Of a stretch of DNA of 64,000 nucleotides, positions 1-12,241 are shown one piece after another (within the stretch, counting starts at the first letter, position 1; each line of letters starts with the position of its first letter). The DNA is from Blasia pusilla (Eukaryota > Marchantiophyta > Marchantiopsida > Blasiales), in contig CM114271.1 of assembly GCA_050084515.1 (NCBI GenBank), forward strand, positions 30,876,001 through 30,940,000, read 5' to 3'. Position numbers and translations under genes: made by a program. Under the pieces are notes generated by a model. It ran no database searches. It saw nothing but the letters and a program-made list of their open reading frames with translations, and was not told where the DNA came from.

Positions 1-3000
1 CATCACGTGGTGCTGGGTAGAAAAATACTAACCGGCCACCTATTACGAGAAGCCGGGCTGCCATATCTAGTAAGTCATGCAAACACTCTGCCAAAGTATA
101 AGGTGCCGTAGAGGGAATGTGCTCTCTCCTCATATCTTCAGAAATGGTGTACGGATCTCGGATTCCTTGCAACATCTTGCGGCCCCCTGACTTACGCCCT
201 CCCGCTCGGACGCCATATGGCGGATCACATATAACTGCATCAAAGACCTACTCAACGGACAGTCAAAAACAAATTAGCACCTGCTCAATGACCAGCAAAA
301 CAAAATTAGCATCATTTCTCACACTGCCTCAAAGCTCCTTGTTTGTTTCCTCGAGAAGATTCTAGTGCACTTGAGCAGAAGTCAGAGAACCCAAATTATC
401 AAACCTTGGTCTTCACCCGTTTTGAAACAAGCTTGGTGGCCTGTAATCCTGATGCAAATACTCTTAACAGAAGATGTTCTAGAGTATGAAGAAGACCATT
501 AAAGTAGGTAACTCCACAATTGCATCCAGTATTATGCACTCAATCTAACAAGGGAAGGCTGAAGCACACCTCAGAGAGGCCAGGGCGCCAGGGTGGAATG
601 TTGTTGTCTGCTCGGATGAGACCAACAGGGGCTGGAAGATTATACTGGAGGACAATGTCACATGGCCTCGATGAGTTTAGTACAGAAAGTAGACAAATGC
701 TGGATAATGTATGCATTGTTGCAAGAATGTAGAGAGCATGGGCATCTCAATGTGAATATATATATACACACATGTGCACCAATATCAACCAGAAAAGTCA
801 CAGACCTGCTTGAAATTGCTCCAAACATTTTTGTTTGGTCCACGACCATCTCGAACTACCCTAATATCAATATCTGCACCCTACACTCAACCAACACAGA
901 TATGAGAAAGTAGTTGACAACTTCAGTTCTCTCTTGTTCTTCATAGTAGGAAAGCCAAGCTAATGAAATAATCTTTCCACATTACTGGCTTGTAGTGGTC
1001 AAGATGTCAAGAAACAGCAACATGATTAGGCATCTTTGAGCTGCATTTTCAAAGCCATTGCATTTGAACAGGTGATTTTGCTCCAATGATGAAATGAACA
1101 CTTCCTATTTATGTCAGCACAAGTTTGCACAATGGAAACCCAACATTCACAACTGTATTTGTTACCAGAAGGATCTTCCCAAAATAAAGGAATAGCCGTA
1201 AGAAAATAATTGCTTGCCACACTCATTGGTACATGCCTAGCTTTTTCTCATCTTGCTCTCAACTCTCTTAGTAAATATGTAAAAAGAACTGACCATAGTA
1301 AGTGCTCCAAAGTGCGCAGCAGCTACAAGTATACTCCCAGTCCCAACAAATGGATCATACACCAGCTTGCCTGGCTGGGCAAGAGCTTGATTTGCCATTA
1401 GGAGAGCAACTTCAGCATCCATAGCTGTAGGTCCAAGGTAGTTGCGTCGACTTAATTCATATTTTACAATCACCTTCCGGTCTGAGCATCCAATCTCTCG
1501 GCCAAAAATGATGGATGTATTGTCTGCGGGTGGTAATCCATTGTTCAAGTCATTGCCATCTGTCTCGATCACCCAGAATTTATGCTGTGGGTTCTTCAAT
1601 TGAACGTCACCCTAAGGATAGGAATTCCAAAACACGCTTCCACTAATCAGCATTTGCAGTGGTTGAAGCCTACTTCTGGAAAGCTCAAGAAAATAAAATC
1701 GTCCCACTTCAATAAGCCGAGATGAGATTTGAACACACCTTAAAAGGAATGTACGTAAATGAATGAATTCGCTTTGTTTGTTCTTCATTGGTAAAAATCT
1801 TCCCAAACGCATCCACAACAATTTTGAAAGTGCTGTTTTCATGCAGATATGGATCTTTTCTCTCTTTGGGGTAACTCTCAATGGCTGCCTGTAATTCCTC
1901 ATATGTTCTTCCTTCTCCCCAGACTTCAAATATCCCTTTCACAAGAACACCTGTACAAAACACCGAAGCAAAATGAGTGGGATGTGCCAACCCAACTGCA
2001 ACTGGAAAATGATCATGGCTTCCACAGATTAATTTGGAAATTTTGCTGCTCATTTGACTGGTTAGCTAGTAGAGGTAACCCCTCCTGAATCCGGAGAAGG
2101 AAATTGCATTTAAGTGCAATCAAATGGTAAAGGGTCAAAATATGAATCTGTACCCAGGAGTTGCAAGGTAACTCAAGTAATAACAAAAACGGACAAGCTT
2201 GTAGGAACGGTGAGGCTGTGTGCCAAAGATTGGGAAAGGCCAATCTGTTCGTCAGTAGAGGAGATCCATGCAGGGTCAGGTTTCCTTGACTTAGTCAAGG
2301 AAACTGTACAGTTCCCTTGGATGAGTCAAGGTATTGGACAAATCTGCCTATGCTGGCAATGTGGTGAAGGTACCGTATTTTTCCTGTTTCCACATGCCTC
2401 AATCAATAACAGACATTTTCATTGATAGTTTCAAGGACTTGCCCATCTTCATTTGGCATTTCTCTGATTCATTAGAGTATATGAAGTTCTAGAGAAAAGT
2501 CATTCCATGCAGAACATCAATAGATCCCTGTGTGGTGTGGTCAACTTGCTGCATTATACTTGAATCAAGCGACAATAACCAGCAGCGAACTTTGTAATGA
2601 CTATCTGAACACGAATTATCATTTACACCACCACTTCCTCATTACAGGTTCAGGATATTACCATAAGCTTTCCTTACGTTTTGAGTCTCTACTACCTACT
2701 GCTCCGGCAAGACACTTTAAGTAGTTTCCTAAAATATCTTTGTGAAAACAGTTCACTAGTGTAGCAAATGGGATGAGTGTAAAAGGAGGAGAGGTGAAGA
2801 AAGTACTACACGAGAGGACAGAGACTCATAAAACTGGCAGTAGTGCAAACAGAGCCTTAGTGTGGAGCTAACATGGTATCAGCCATGAAGCTAGTCACGA
2901 GCCAATCCACCATAGCTGAATTGGGACCACTACAAATATTATTACAATTCGGTGCAAAAGCTTTGGGCCACGATCTAAGCTTACAGGCTTGGAGCACAGC

Positions 3001-3844
3001 TATGGAAACACTACTTTTTTCTTTACAGTAAAACCCCTGAAGATTGCCATAATTTTAATTCATAAGTCAGGCATTCAAAATACCATTAAACCCGAATTTG
3101 CTACAAGACCTGAGAGAGAGAGTTTGGATTTATTTTTCTTGGCTTCATGGCCAATGTTCTGATGCTAGATTTCTTCCACTGCTTGAACTACTACTCAAGT
3201 TAGGGAGACTATTCACGAAGAACTAGCTTGACGACCATAGACCCCAGATCCTGGTTGGATAGTACTAGAAACTTGGATAACCACACAAAGAGGACGAAGT
3301 GAAGAAAGTACATATGAGAGAGACTCTCTCATAAAGTGTGAAGTCTTACCATAACTGGGGATATAGAATTAGTTGGTGAAGTCATTTATTGTAAGTGGGG
3401 ATCCAAGATTGGACATGGTGAGAGACTGTGCTCATTAGTAAGTGTCTGCACGTGCGTTGCGACCATACACCTCGAACCCTGGTTGGACGGTGCAAGTGAC
3501 AACGATAGGTGCAGGAGAAAGAAAATGTGGAGAAAGCACCATATGAGAGGGGGGAGATGCTCAGCTTAGTGTGAAAACTCACAAGACAGACTGTTTGTAC
3601 GGAGCTTCCAGGTGGTAGCGACGAGATCCTCTACAACAAAACCTACTTTACGCTTAGTTTAGACCCCAAAAGACATCTAACATCAACGACCAGCTCTGGT
3701 GATACTTGCCAATTTCCAGAAGTACCGAGGGGGATGGGGGGAGACTGTCTTCATTATGTAGGGTGGGGGAGAGAGAGAGAGAGACTGTACTCATTAAGTA
3801 GTGCCTGTCTTGCGACCATAGAACCCGCGCCCTGGTTGCACAGT

Positions 3845-3895
<51 letters not shown>

Positions 3896-4127
3896 GAGAG
3901 AGAGTGAGTGAGAGCGTACTGCGAGAAACAATCTTTCGGGCGATGTCTTCAGAAGGGAGATAGATGTAGTAGAAGGGAGAATCGGGATGGTGATGGGGTG
4001 ACTGTTTCCACCGCAATTGTGATGTTTCCTCCTCTGTGCAGCTGGCCTGGAATAATCTCGCTAATGAGTTGACTTCTGGAATACGGTAATCCAGCAGTCT
4101 GTGCAGAAAATAGCACAGGTACCACAT
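1..4127 (-). CDS. TRM11: tRNA (guanine-N2)-methyltransferase TRM11, 3' end missing
   Basis: TRM11 is the catalytic subunit (with TRM112) that makes m2G10 in cytosolic tRNAs. I read six exons: 4127-3920, 1950-1739, 1611-1294, 880-806, 644-570 and 247 to beyond base 1. All have GT/AG borders and phases that fit (208+212+318+75+75 nt). The start ATG is at 4127. The N-terminal part carries the THUMP-like region with LPSEDIAR. Exon 3 holds the SAM-binding DPFVGTGSILVA motif, exon 4 the acidic GADIDIRVV loop, and exon 6 the catalytic DPPYGVRAGG motif, as in the human protein as I recall it. The last exon runs off the left edge, so the C-terminus is not seen. Intron 1 (about 2 kb) is filled with repeats. 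No stop or frameshift is visible, so the gene looks intact. Confidence 0.93.
3225..3850. repeat. Degenerate repeat units inside TRM11 intron 1
   Basis: A unit with the core 'CGACCATA...CCTGGTTG' occurs near 3232, 3459 and 3811. It is followed or preceded by related stretches ('GAGAGACTGT.CTCATTA' near 3420 and 3780; a 'GAAGAAAGTAC..ATGAGAG' type stretch near 2795, 3300 and 3530). The copies have diverged. On the minus strand the core reads GGGTTCGAGG, which resembles a tRNA B box, so a tRNA-derived SINE is possible. I saw no convincing A box. Confidence 0.5.
3848..3904. repeat. (GA)n microsatellite in TRM11 intron 1
   Basis: Nearly perfect GA dinucleotide run, interrupted by two GGA steps, directly downstream of the exon 1 splice donor of TRM11 on the minus strand. 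In that orientation it is a (TC)n tract about 15 bases into the intron. Confidence 0.95.
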
Positions 4128-5007
4128 CTTCTTCCGCTGTCTTTTAGACCAGTCCCATAATGATTGTCAATACGCTGATGATGTATCCAATTCTCCAGTA
4201 ATGGTCTCAAACTCTTCTCCCTCCAACGACCAGATTCAATTTACCGGGTGCAAGAACACATCAGCCAACTGCAGGGATACAACATGATTTGCATTTTAGT
4301 GCTCTTGAACAACTTTCCTGGATAAACGGAATCCACGGCTATGAAGTTGCGACCTGCTCCGAGAACGGTACTCGCGACGTGTACTTCGTGATTGCAAAAA
4401 ACGCAAAAGTTCTGGCCTCAATACTTCTGAATCCAACAGCTTGCCAGGCTGCCTGTGGAAAAGCTCAAGTCAGGAATGATGAAAAGGCCCGAATGAAAAG
4501 TCGCAACCTTCATCTCCTCAATTCCCTCGTTACACTTCGGTTGAGGCACCATACAGCTCTTCGAAGGTAGGTGATACGGTGGGAAGATCCACAAGCATCT
4601 GAAAGGTCACCAACTATACCTCCTGCCTACGATTCAAAATTCCAAGCAATTGGCAGTGGCCAATGCAGACGTCCGCCGAGCTCAAATCACATAGACGACT
4701 GACCAAGCCCTACTGCTTAGAACTCCTGAACTTCCTTAATGTCACTCGTACAATATTTTGAAGCACTATTCAAATTGAATGATGCGTTGCAGACGTACAT
4801 GTTACCTGGAAGTAGAAGTGGAACGCGAGTCACAAGACCTTAGGTCATACTCAGGCCCACACGCACGCAGGGTTTAGGGTTCTAGTCGTTCTTATTCCGA
4901 GTGAAGGGACTAGCCAAAAAAATTATTTTTTTAAAAATCGTGTTAGTAATATGGAAACTGTTTGAGTTTTTTTAATTTAACAGTTTGATTTTTTATTTAA
5001 AGTTTTA
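4128..5007. other. Intergenic region upstream of TRM11
   Basis: No gene recognised. It should contain the TRM11 promoter and 5' UTR. A short open frame at 4289-4570 (plus) has no recognisable domain. From about 4910 the sequence becomes AT-rich, up to the end of the LTR at 5008. Confidence 0.5.
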
Positions 5008-5682
5008 TGTCGTGCGCATACACATCGTTCCACAACATGCATTGTTGTCATCGAACACACATACAAACACGCACGATTTCATGTTAACTCAAGACGTCCA
5101 AACAACAAGTATCAAAATATCTCCAATAAAATAAAATTCAATCTTTCTCGCAACATCATAATTCTCACATGTGTGCAGTCTCACATGTCTCTCTCAATTT
5201 CAAACCAAACCCACTCTCCTAATGAGAGGCTTAGGTTATACACACAAAACAAACAAGATCATAACTCCGCCGCCTCACGCCAAAAGGTTAAACAAAGAGC
5301 GAATGAGCTCTCAAGCTCTCTCTCCTTGAGGTATACCCCTCCTCTCTCCCAAACTCTCTCCATGGTAACCTATCCTCCCAAGTCACCTCCTTGGCTCTTG
5401 ACCTGATGTAGGAGGTCAAGCGCCACTGACCAAAAATAGAAAGTCAATCATATACTCAAAATGATACTTATCTAAAATAGTATGTTTCTTAATATGGCTC
5501 CTAATGAGCCAAAATGAAGGGGAAACCTACTCTCTCAAGTTTCCTGGGGCCTCAGCAGGTAATTCTCAACCTGCTGAGCGTGTCCTCCACTACTCACGAA
5601 GGAGCTCTACTAGATCTCACCGATCTATCCTAAAACTCATGGCATCCAAACAACGAGACAAGAAGTACCAAGATATCTCCAA
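5008..5682 (-). repeat. LTR of block A
   Basis: On the minus strand it follows a purine-rich tract (AGGAGGGCA) and begins TTGGAGATAT. It ends ACGACA at 5008, where non-repeat AT-rich DNA starts. It matches the block B LTR (14551-15326) along its length. It lacks about 100 bases near its start that B has, and like B it carries a second copy of the TTGGAGATAT segment at its far end. Confidence 0.75.
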
Positions 5683-5863
5683 TTGCCCTCCTAGTTCGTG
5701 GTTAGGTCCCTCTAACTCCAAATAGTCATCTATCCCTACCTACCATGACATACATCTCTCGGACGCTAAGAGCAAGAAGGCCGGGTGCTCATATGGCCCC
5801 ATCGTTAGTCGCCTTCTTGTCATCCATGTCATAGACACAAGTCGGAATGTAGAACTACCTACT

Positions 5864-6193
5864 CTATGTACATCTTGGACACATCCATCGTCCTTGAGGA
5901 ACCCTACTGAGAGATGGCGTCAAACATGCCATATGCCATCCTCTCGAACATCCATCACAGACTAGCATAGTGGCTGCACCACGGGCAGAACCACACAACA
6001 TACACTTCAAGCCTGCAGAAACTATTGCTAAGCTCGGATCAACTATACCGTCAATGTTCGGAAGATGATATGGCGCACAGTTACGCACATGGTCCTTCCA
6101 AACCATACCATCGTATCCCTCCAATAAGACAACACACGATGGCAAAACCTCACGCACTCTCAAGATGGTGCGCCCTACAGTCACATCCAACAT
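5864..6193 (-). pseudogene. Integrase C-terminal region with PHD finger (block A)
   Basis: The open frame ends in a PHD zinc finger at about 6010-5867. It has the full C4-H-C3 ligand set: CMLC, VCDGC, GWHMAC, then WMCPRC just before the stop. PHD fingers bind histone H3 tails. Here the domain sits where chromoviruses carry a chromodomain, so a targeting role is inferred. This is the only copy in the window with all eight zinc ligands; block B has Tyr for the last Cys. The part before the PHD (VGRTILRVREVLPS...) is the integrase C-terminal beta-rich tail. Confidence 0.85.
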
Positions 6194-7281
6194 CGTGGGT
6201 GTCGTCTATTGCAAGTAGACATAGTCTCCTTGATGAAACCTCCGGAGAGTAGGTCGATAATCACCTCCCGAATAGTCGCATACCTCAACGTATCCCGATG
6301 TTGTGCAATCGCCAAGTTCTCAAACGCCATGGGCATCACTCTCCGAAACAACTCAGCCCTCTGAGAACATGCTCGCATCCATACATCAGGGTCATCAAGG
6401 TTCAACACCTCACTAGTATATCGACGAATGGCCGCACGTAAATCTGGCTCTTAGCCATAATGCAACAAGTATGGTGAGAAAGACGCTAAGGATGCTTGTC
6501 TGCTGAATCTGTATCCCATCGCCAACCATGGCAACTGAAGGTCCTAATCTCCTAGGTGACCTCTGTGCAAGCCATACTTGCGTAGTCCTCTCTTTACCGT
6601 CTGCACAACCCGCTCCGCTAGTCCATCCGCCTTAGGATGATCTCGCGAAGTAATGCGGTGGTCGATTAGTGCCTGATCACATAAGGCCTGAAACTCCATG
6701 CGGAACTCTATACCCTGGTCTATCAACACCTCAGCTGATGCACCGCAATGACTTAGCACTGGATCTAGGAAGGCATATGCTACTCCCTCACTCGCTATGT
6801 CAGGCAATGCAACCAACTCTATCCACTTCGAGAAATGCTCGACCATCACCAACACATAACGACTATGGCGCTCTGTCAAAGGCAAAGGTCCTACAAAATC
6901 CAAACTCCATCTATAACCTAAATCCATGATCGAAATTGGATGCAACTATAGAGTTGGAGCATTGAACTATGCTCGGACTCGATCACACACCATGCATCTG
7001 GCAACAAACTGCTAAACGTCAATCTGCATGCCTCGCCACCAATACTGAATCTACAGCAAGCTGTATGTCCGCTTCACTCCAAAATGACCCAACTCTTCGT
7101 AGGCATGACGCACCGAACGTGCTCTCTCGAAAGGATGAGGCACTACACGCACTCTACCATCCTCCCACACTTGCAATACATGTGTGCCCTCCCAACGGAA
7201 CCGTCTGGCTCGTTGTAGGATCCGATCGCACTCTCTAGCACCCACTGTGCTCGCGAGGCTGCCAGTACCACCATCCACCAT
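6181..7281 (-). pseudogene. Ty3/gypsy integrase, broken (block A)
   Basis: In coding order: a zinc-binding N-terminus with HAYEELGHFGV (7100-7051), then the catalytic core at 6945-6544 with SLDFVGPLPLTERHSRYVLV, a DQGIEF version of the second Asp motif, and GLAERVVQ at the Glu position. The downstream tail is at 6408-6181. Several frames are used and stops intervene, so the gene is dead. At 7281 it is cut off before RNase H and fused to the leader of block B in opposite orientation. Confidence 0.85.
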
Positions 7282-8333
7282 CCATCATCGGCCGTTGCCG
7301 TTGCCTAGCGCTACTCAGAGCCGCATTTGGCTGTTGTCCACCCTTTGGTTGCCATTGCCGCCATTACGGAGTGGAGGATCTTCCACGACCACCATTGATT
7401 CTCTAACTTGGGTCGCCACCACGTACTTTGGTTTGGCCACCACCGTCATCGTAGATTCTCATCAACCAGTGATGGTAGGTGACCTCAGGTTATGGTATTT
7501 GAGTTTTCATTTCATGTTGCTATGTTGGGAATGGTAGCCGCTCGACGATGATCGAGTACTGTGCCGTGACGCCCGTAGCCGCAACGCGCCACTGATTGCC
7601 GCGCCGTGTCGCATGTGGCCGCACTGCACCATCTCGATCGCGAGCCGCTCCTTCACTAAGGTGAATGTGAATTTCTGATTGAGGATGGTATCCCGCTGAG
7701 TGCCGTGCCGTTTGTAGCCGTTCCGTGCCGCAACGGACCGCTGGACCTGCACTGCACATCGAGGAGGTTTGAGCAGCGTCAGTACGAGAGGAGTACAACT
7801 TGCTGATTGGAGGAGTTGTCTTCACGACCAAGTTGGGATCGAGATTTGCAGTTGTCGAGGAGCAATATCGACATTATTGTCAGGTTACCCATTCTAGTCT
7901 CTTACCCTACACGTGTGAGGGATTTTCGGATATTGGGAAGTGATTTGGGATATTGGGTTTCGTGCTGATGCTAGAAGCATCGATGATGTATGGGTTTAGG
8001 GGACATAGACCTATGTGGGATGTCCAGAGTTGAGGATGGTTTGTCGATGAGACGATAGATCGGTTGATTTGCCGCACCACGTTGCTTGTTGCCGCACAAC
8101 ACACATCTTAGTGAGAGAGTGTAGATTGAGTGCCGCAAGTTTAGTTTGAGTGATTGAGGGATTACTCACGAGATTGAGAGTGATCATGTGAGAGGGGCAC
8201 GAGGGCCATCACGACGTCCTTTCGGGATTTTGAGAGGCGAGGTAGTGGACCTGAGAGTAGCTCTGGAGGGTTTACCCGGAGTGGTGCGAGGTTTCGAGGG
8301 TCTCCACATGAGAGACCACCTCGATCTCCTTTT
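7282..8333 (+). other. Leader / 5' UTR of block B
   Basis: Untranslated-looking, CCG/GCC-rich sequence that matches the block C leader (about 20940-19797) in inverted orientation. It begins directly at the junction with block A. The equivalent of the block C stretch 20940-21519 next to the LTR is missing. Confidence 0.7.
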
Positions 8334-9515
8334 GTGTCGTCTTCAGACAAGGGGGAGCATGTAGAGGAGTGTGTTAGTGATCCACCATACACATTGAGTG
8401 GTCCTAGCAGTTGGGTGTACGAGATGGACAACCGGGGTAGAGGACCGCGTAGGTTTTTGGGTGTTGTAGGCACCATAGAGCTACACGACTTCATTGCGGA
8501 GTTGAGGAGTTTGTGTGACTCACAACGGGCTAGGAACTCTAGAGAGTTCAACCTGTTTACAACATGGAACGGTATGTTCCAGCATTTAGAGGGGACGCCC
8601 ATGGACGATTACCATGAGTTCTCCCCCAGATATGCCTAGGAGATTGAGGCATGACGACTCTATTATGACCCACAATATGTTTCATGGACGGAGCCGTTCC
8701 TAGATGAGGAGGAGGAGTCAGGAGAGGCTACTTCCTCTTCCACTAGTGATTTTTTAGAAGGGGTCACTCGCATTGGAGCAGTTGCACCATCTAGTCGGGT
8801 TCGTCCCAAGTTCAACCCCGTGGTTGAGCTCTTTGTTGAGTTGAGGGCGAGCTACCAGGGGGTACGGATGGAGAAGTTGCGGAGCATCCACAACTTCCAG
8901 AGGCGCCCGGGTGAGAGTTTGCATGAGGCTTACACTTGCTTGCGTTGGTTGATCAACGTCACTCAGGGGATGACAGAGGCTCAGGCTATCCAGTCATGGT
9001 ACGCGATGTTGGACCGGATCCTGCGGACACGGGTGCGGGAGAGGGTGCTTATTATGAACACCTCCCCTACTTTGAGAGATGTTTTTAGGACCGTCGAGAA
9101 CATTGAGTGCAACATGGCGGAGGAGAGCGTAGCTGCCATGGGTTCTGGGCGAGAGCAATCACGATTGTCTACACCACCTGTGCAGCAACGTGGACTCCGA
9201 GATAGGTCAACTGTGGCACCACGAGCTCAAGGAGGATACCGGGAGGCCGTGCCACAAAGACCTGCACCTTCATATGGGGCTCACCAGCAACTGCCTACTA
9301 TTACTTGTTGGTCAAAGGTGGAGCCCATCATCAGCGCGATTGCACTCGTCAGGGTCATGGACGTGTGCCTCAGCATGGAGGAGGAGATGGTGCTACACCA
9401 AGAGGTTATCAGTGTGACTATTGTCAGAGGTATGGTCATACATGCGCCAGATGTTTCAGTTTACATCATGAGTTACGTCCGGACCGAGGGTCAGAGAGGG
9501 CACCAGAGTGAGTAG
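8334..9515 (+). pseudogene. Gag with two zinc knuckles (block B)
   Basis: The first frame (8334-8639) begins at a GTG that is ATG in block C (19796), so the start codon appears mutated. The capsid-like region runs through NLFTTWNGMFQHLEG and FNPVVELFVELRASYQGV (8820-9150). The end carries a CCHC-type knuckle CDYCQRYGHTCARC near 9415 and an upstream degenerate one (GGAHHQRDC). Frame changes and in-frame stops (8638, 8653) show it is broken. Gag would form the particle that packages element RNA. Confidence 0.85.
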
Positions 9516-9907
9516 CCGGTCTGGGTGGGGCTAGAGGTCGTGCACCAGGTGGTCCAGTTGGGGGACGAGGAGCTGGAGTTTCCCGACATGGTGGTGGAGC
9601 TGCCCGTGGAGGAGGTAGAGTCCCTCCACCTCGACGCGTCGAGGGAGATGCCGAGCGTGAGGCTGGGATGGCTGCTCAGATACAATAGCTACAAGAGCAG
9701 ATTGCCGCCATGGCATTGAGGTTACCCGATGCCAGATTCGTGGCATCGACATCATATGGAGCAGCCAGAGACATGTAGGATCCTGGTTGGATGTGCAGGG
9801 TTGCCCAAATGGAGGCCGCCGTAGTTGTGACGCGTGGAGCAGCTGCAGAGTGGGATCCACAACGAGGGGAAGCGAGGAAATAGACTAGGCTTCCTCAGTC
9901 TTTCACG

Positions 9908-10786
9908 TTGTCTGAGGCGATGAGGACCCCATCAATGGATCCTGATCAGAGTTCCTGGAGAGTTGGTGATGTTGTTGGTGTGCAAGCACGGAGGGCGATG
10001 GGAGAAGCAAGTGCGAAGACTCCTATTGTTGATGCTCATGAGGGGCATGTGTCGAGCACGTTGTTGAGGGCGGCGACCGTCGTGTACCGCGCTCCTTTAT
10101 TTTCTGCTTTCAATGTTATGACGTTGGGAGGTATGCCCCCCGAGGTTTTTCTGCTGGCCGCAATGCTATGTGAGCATGGAGTTGGAGTTCCTACATCACG
10201 TTCAGAGGTGATTGCAGAGGAGGTGATGGACCTGCCCTTGGAGCGGATGCTCGGGCCATCCACGTCAGATTCATGGCAGGCTGCACCTGCTAGGATGGCG
10301 GAGATGCCCGCTAGACCCGCGATAGAGCGTGCTATGGTTTCTCCTGGTGTTGTGTTGATGGATAAACAGGGAGAGGTCTTCTAGTTGGTCAGGCCTGGAG
10401 GTAGAGCTTTTAGTCCGCAACGCATCTTATTGGATTCAGGAGCGCAACCCCTGATGTTGGGGAAAGCGTCATTCAGAGGATTGGGCTTGACGAGAGCCAA
10501 TGTGGAGCGTTGTCCATTCCGGATACAGACATCCTTGCGTGGAGCAAGTACCACTCAGTATATCATCCGACAGGAGGTCGTGGTGAGGATTCGCCCAAGA
10601 CATCCTACAGATGAGTCCGTGGTGCGAGCCAAGGCAATAGTGAGTGATGCAGAGTCCTACAACGTCTTGGTTGGTGGAGCAGTGTTATACCCGATGGGAT
10701 TTTCCCTAGATTACTGGGTGGAGTCTGCGTCGTATAGACCAGGATGGCAGTTAGGTGATGGGCGTCTTAGCTCATTATCTATTTGA
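9908..10786 (+). pseudogene. Retropepsin (aspartic protease) region (block B)
   Basis: The active-site motif LLDSGAQPLMLGKA lies at about 10428-10470, the usual DSGA of retroviral-type proteases. A preceding spacer domain (APLFSAFNVMTLGG..PEVFLLAA) is also found in blocks C and D, so it is a family trait. A TAG at 10382 interrupts the frame where block C reads CAG. The protease would cut the polyprotein. Confidence 0.85.
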
Positions 10787-11094
10787 TTCACAGGTGCAGT
10801 GATCGAGCGACGGCGAGGACATATGGCGACCTTAGCAGCATTTAGCAGTGCCATCACTCGGCTAGTGATTTGATTGAGGGACATGTCCATGCAGAGGAAA
10901 CTCCCGTTCTTGACATTTCTATGGAGAGGAGTGTCATAGTAGCTGCATCAGTTTGTGGAGGAGAGGTGCCGCTTTGGGGCTCGACTAAGGAGCTTCGACG
11001 CTTAGCCACTGAGCATGTGCAGACCGCGTGGAGCAAGATATTTGCACTAGAGTGTGACGGGTCAGAGGAACCCTAGGTAGGCAAGAGTGTTGCT

Positions 11095-11655
11095 ATGACC
11101 CCTTTGGACACCACCCCAATTGTGTGGTGCATCCCAGAGAGGGGTTTTCGGGTGTTGGATCTCTTTGGAGGGATCAGCACTGGATTAGCTGTTGTTTTGC
11201 ACGGTGGAGTGCGCGCGCAGCAGTACCTATATGTGGAGATTGATGATGTTGCGAGGCGCGCTTCACTTCACCATGTGGCGCTTTTACGCCTCCATTTTCC
11301 TGACTTGTTGTGTGCGTCCGCCATTCAAGGTTACCAGAGTTTCCTACCGAGGGACATTTCATTGTTGGGGGCGTAGGACTTGGAGCGGGTAGGGACCATA
11401 GACTTGGTCATTGCTGGTTGGCCGTGTCACGGCCAATCAAGTGTTGGACGAGGTAGCGGGTTAGTTGACACTCGGTCCAGGTTGTTTTGGGAGATGATAC
11501 GGATCTTGCAACATTTACAGGAGCATCAGTCTCGTTCTCCAACATACATTTTGGAGAATGTGCCAATTTTGGGCGATTCAAGGTCCCGCGTGGTGACGAG
11601 TGCACATTAGGTGGGCGCATGGATCGGCCCGGAAGTGTTGTTAAATGCATGCAAA
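11095..11655 (+). pseudogene. C5-cytosine DNA methyltransferase domain, C-terminally truncated (block B)
   Basis: Motif I is VLDLFGGISTG (SAM binding), followed by YVEIDDVARRAS (motif II), IDLVIAGWPCHGQS (motif IV with the catalytic Cys) and YILENVPILG (motif VI). The catalytic Cys is kept. The coding frame is broken by TAG at 11374 and 11608, where block C has CAG. After GAWIGPEVLLNA the sequence jumps straight into RT, so motifs VIII-X and the target-recognition region are lost. The domain lies between protease and RT, inside the pol polyprotein. The family would methylate cytosine at carbon 5; this copy cannot. Confidence 0.92.
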
Positions 11656-12240
11656 GGTCTTCAGTTCATCGGATTTTCGAGCCAGGTACCATCAGCTACC
11701 TATCAGATTGGAGGACAAGCAAAAGACGACATTTTGGGGCATCGATCCTCACGAGAAGGATTGTTTGTACCAGTGGCGGTTCTTACCATTTGGGTTTAAG
11801 AATGCCCTCAGAGGGTCATGGATAGGATCTTGGCAGGTCTGGATTTTGCTAAGTGTTATATTGATGACATCGTAGTCTTTAGCGCCACGGTTGAAGAGCA
11901 TGAGCGACATCTAGAGGAGGTGTTTTGATGATTGCAGTTACATGGGCTGAAGCTACATCTAGGCACGTGCAAGTTCTTCTACGACAAGATTGAGTACTTG
12001 GGTCATACGATATACCCTGGGGGCCTTTGTGTGCAATAGACAAAGGTAGAGGCTATTTTATGCATTCCACGTCCTACAGATGTGAGTTGAGTTCGTACAT
12101 TCATGGGATTGGCAAACTTCTATCGACGGTACGTCAAGGGTTTCAGTTCGATTGCGAAGCCACTAACCTTGATGACCAAGGTGGATCAGGAGTGGCACTG
12201 GGGGGATGAGCAAGAGAGAGCATTTCACATGCTCAAGGAT
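11656..12240 (+). pseudogene. Reverse transcriptase, 5' part missing (block B)
   Basis: It starts near RYHQLPIRLEDKQKTTFWG, continues through WRFLPFGFKNA, and has the catalytic YIDDIVVF box at 11857-11880. The thumb/connection region follows with EYLGHT and GLANFYRRYVKGF, ending AFHMLKD at 12240. The fingers region is absent here but present in block C. Two frameshifts and stops are visible. Confidence 0.9.
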
Positions 12241-12241
12241 C

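Larger units (their letters stand above)
5008..7281 (-). mobile_element. Block A: 3' part of DNMT-type Ty3/gypsy element (INT-PHD-LTR)
   Basis: Read on the minus strand, the block goes from integrase (zinc-binding HHCC region and catalytic core) to a PHD finger and then an LTR. It ends abruptly at 7281, where the plus-strand leader of block B begins. It is the inverted counterpart of 13020-15326 in block B. Block C (15327-22040, also minus) supplies the 5' half of such an element, so A and C may be two pieces of one minus-strand copy. Confidence 0.85.

Noticed and set aside
2870-2890. TGGTATCAG motif resembling an LTR-element primer-binding site in TRM11 intron 1
   Set aside because: No LTR or retroelement coding sequence lies next to it.
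3450-3490. tRNA-like B box (GGGTTCGAGG on the minus strand)
   Set aside because: No A box, acceptor stem or cloverleaf could be built; kept only as a hint of a SINE.
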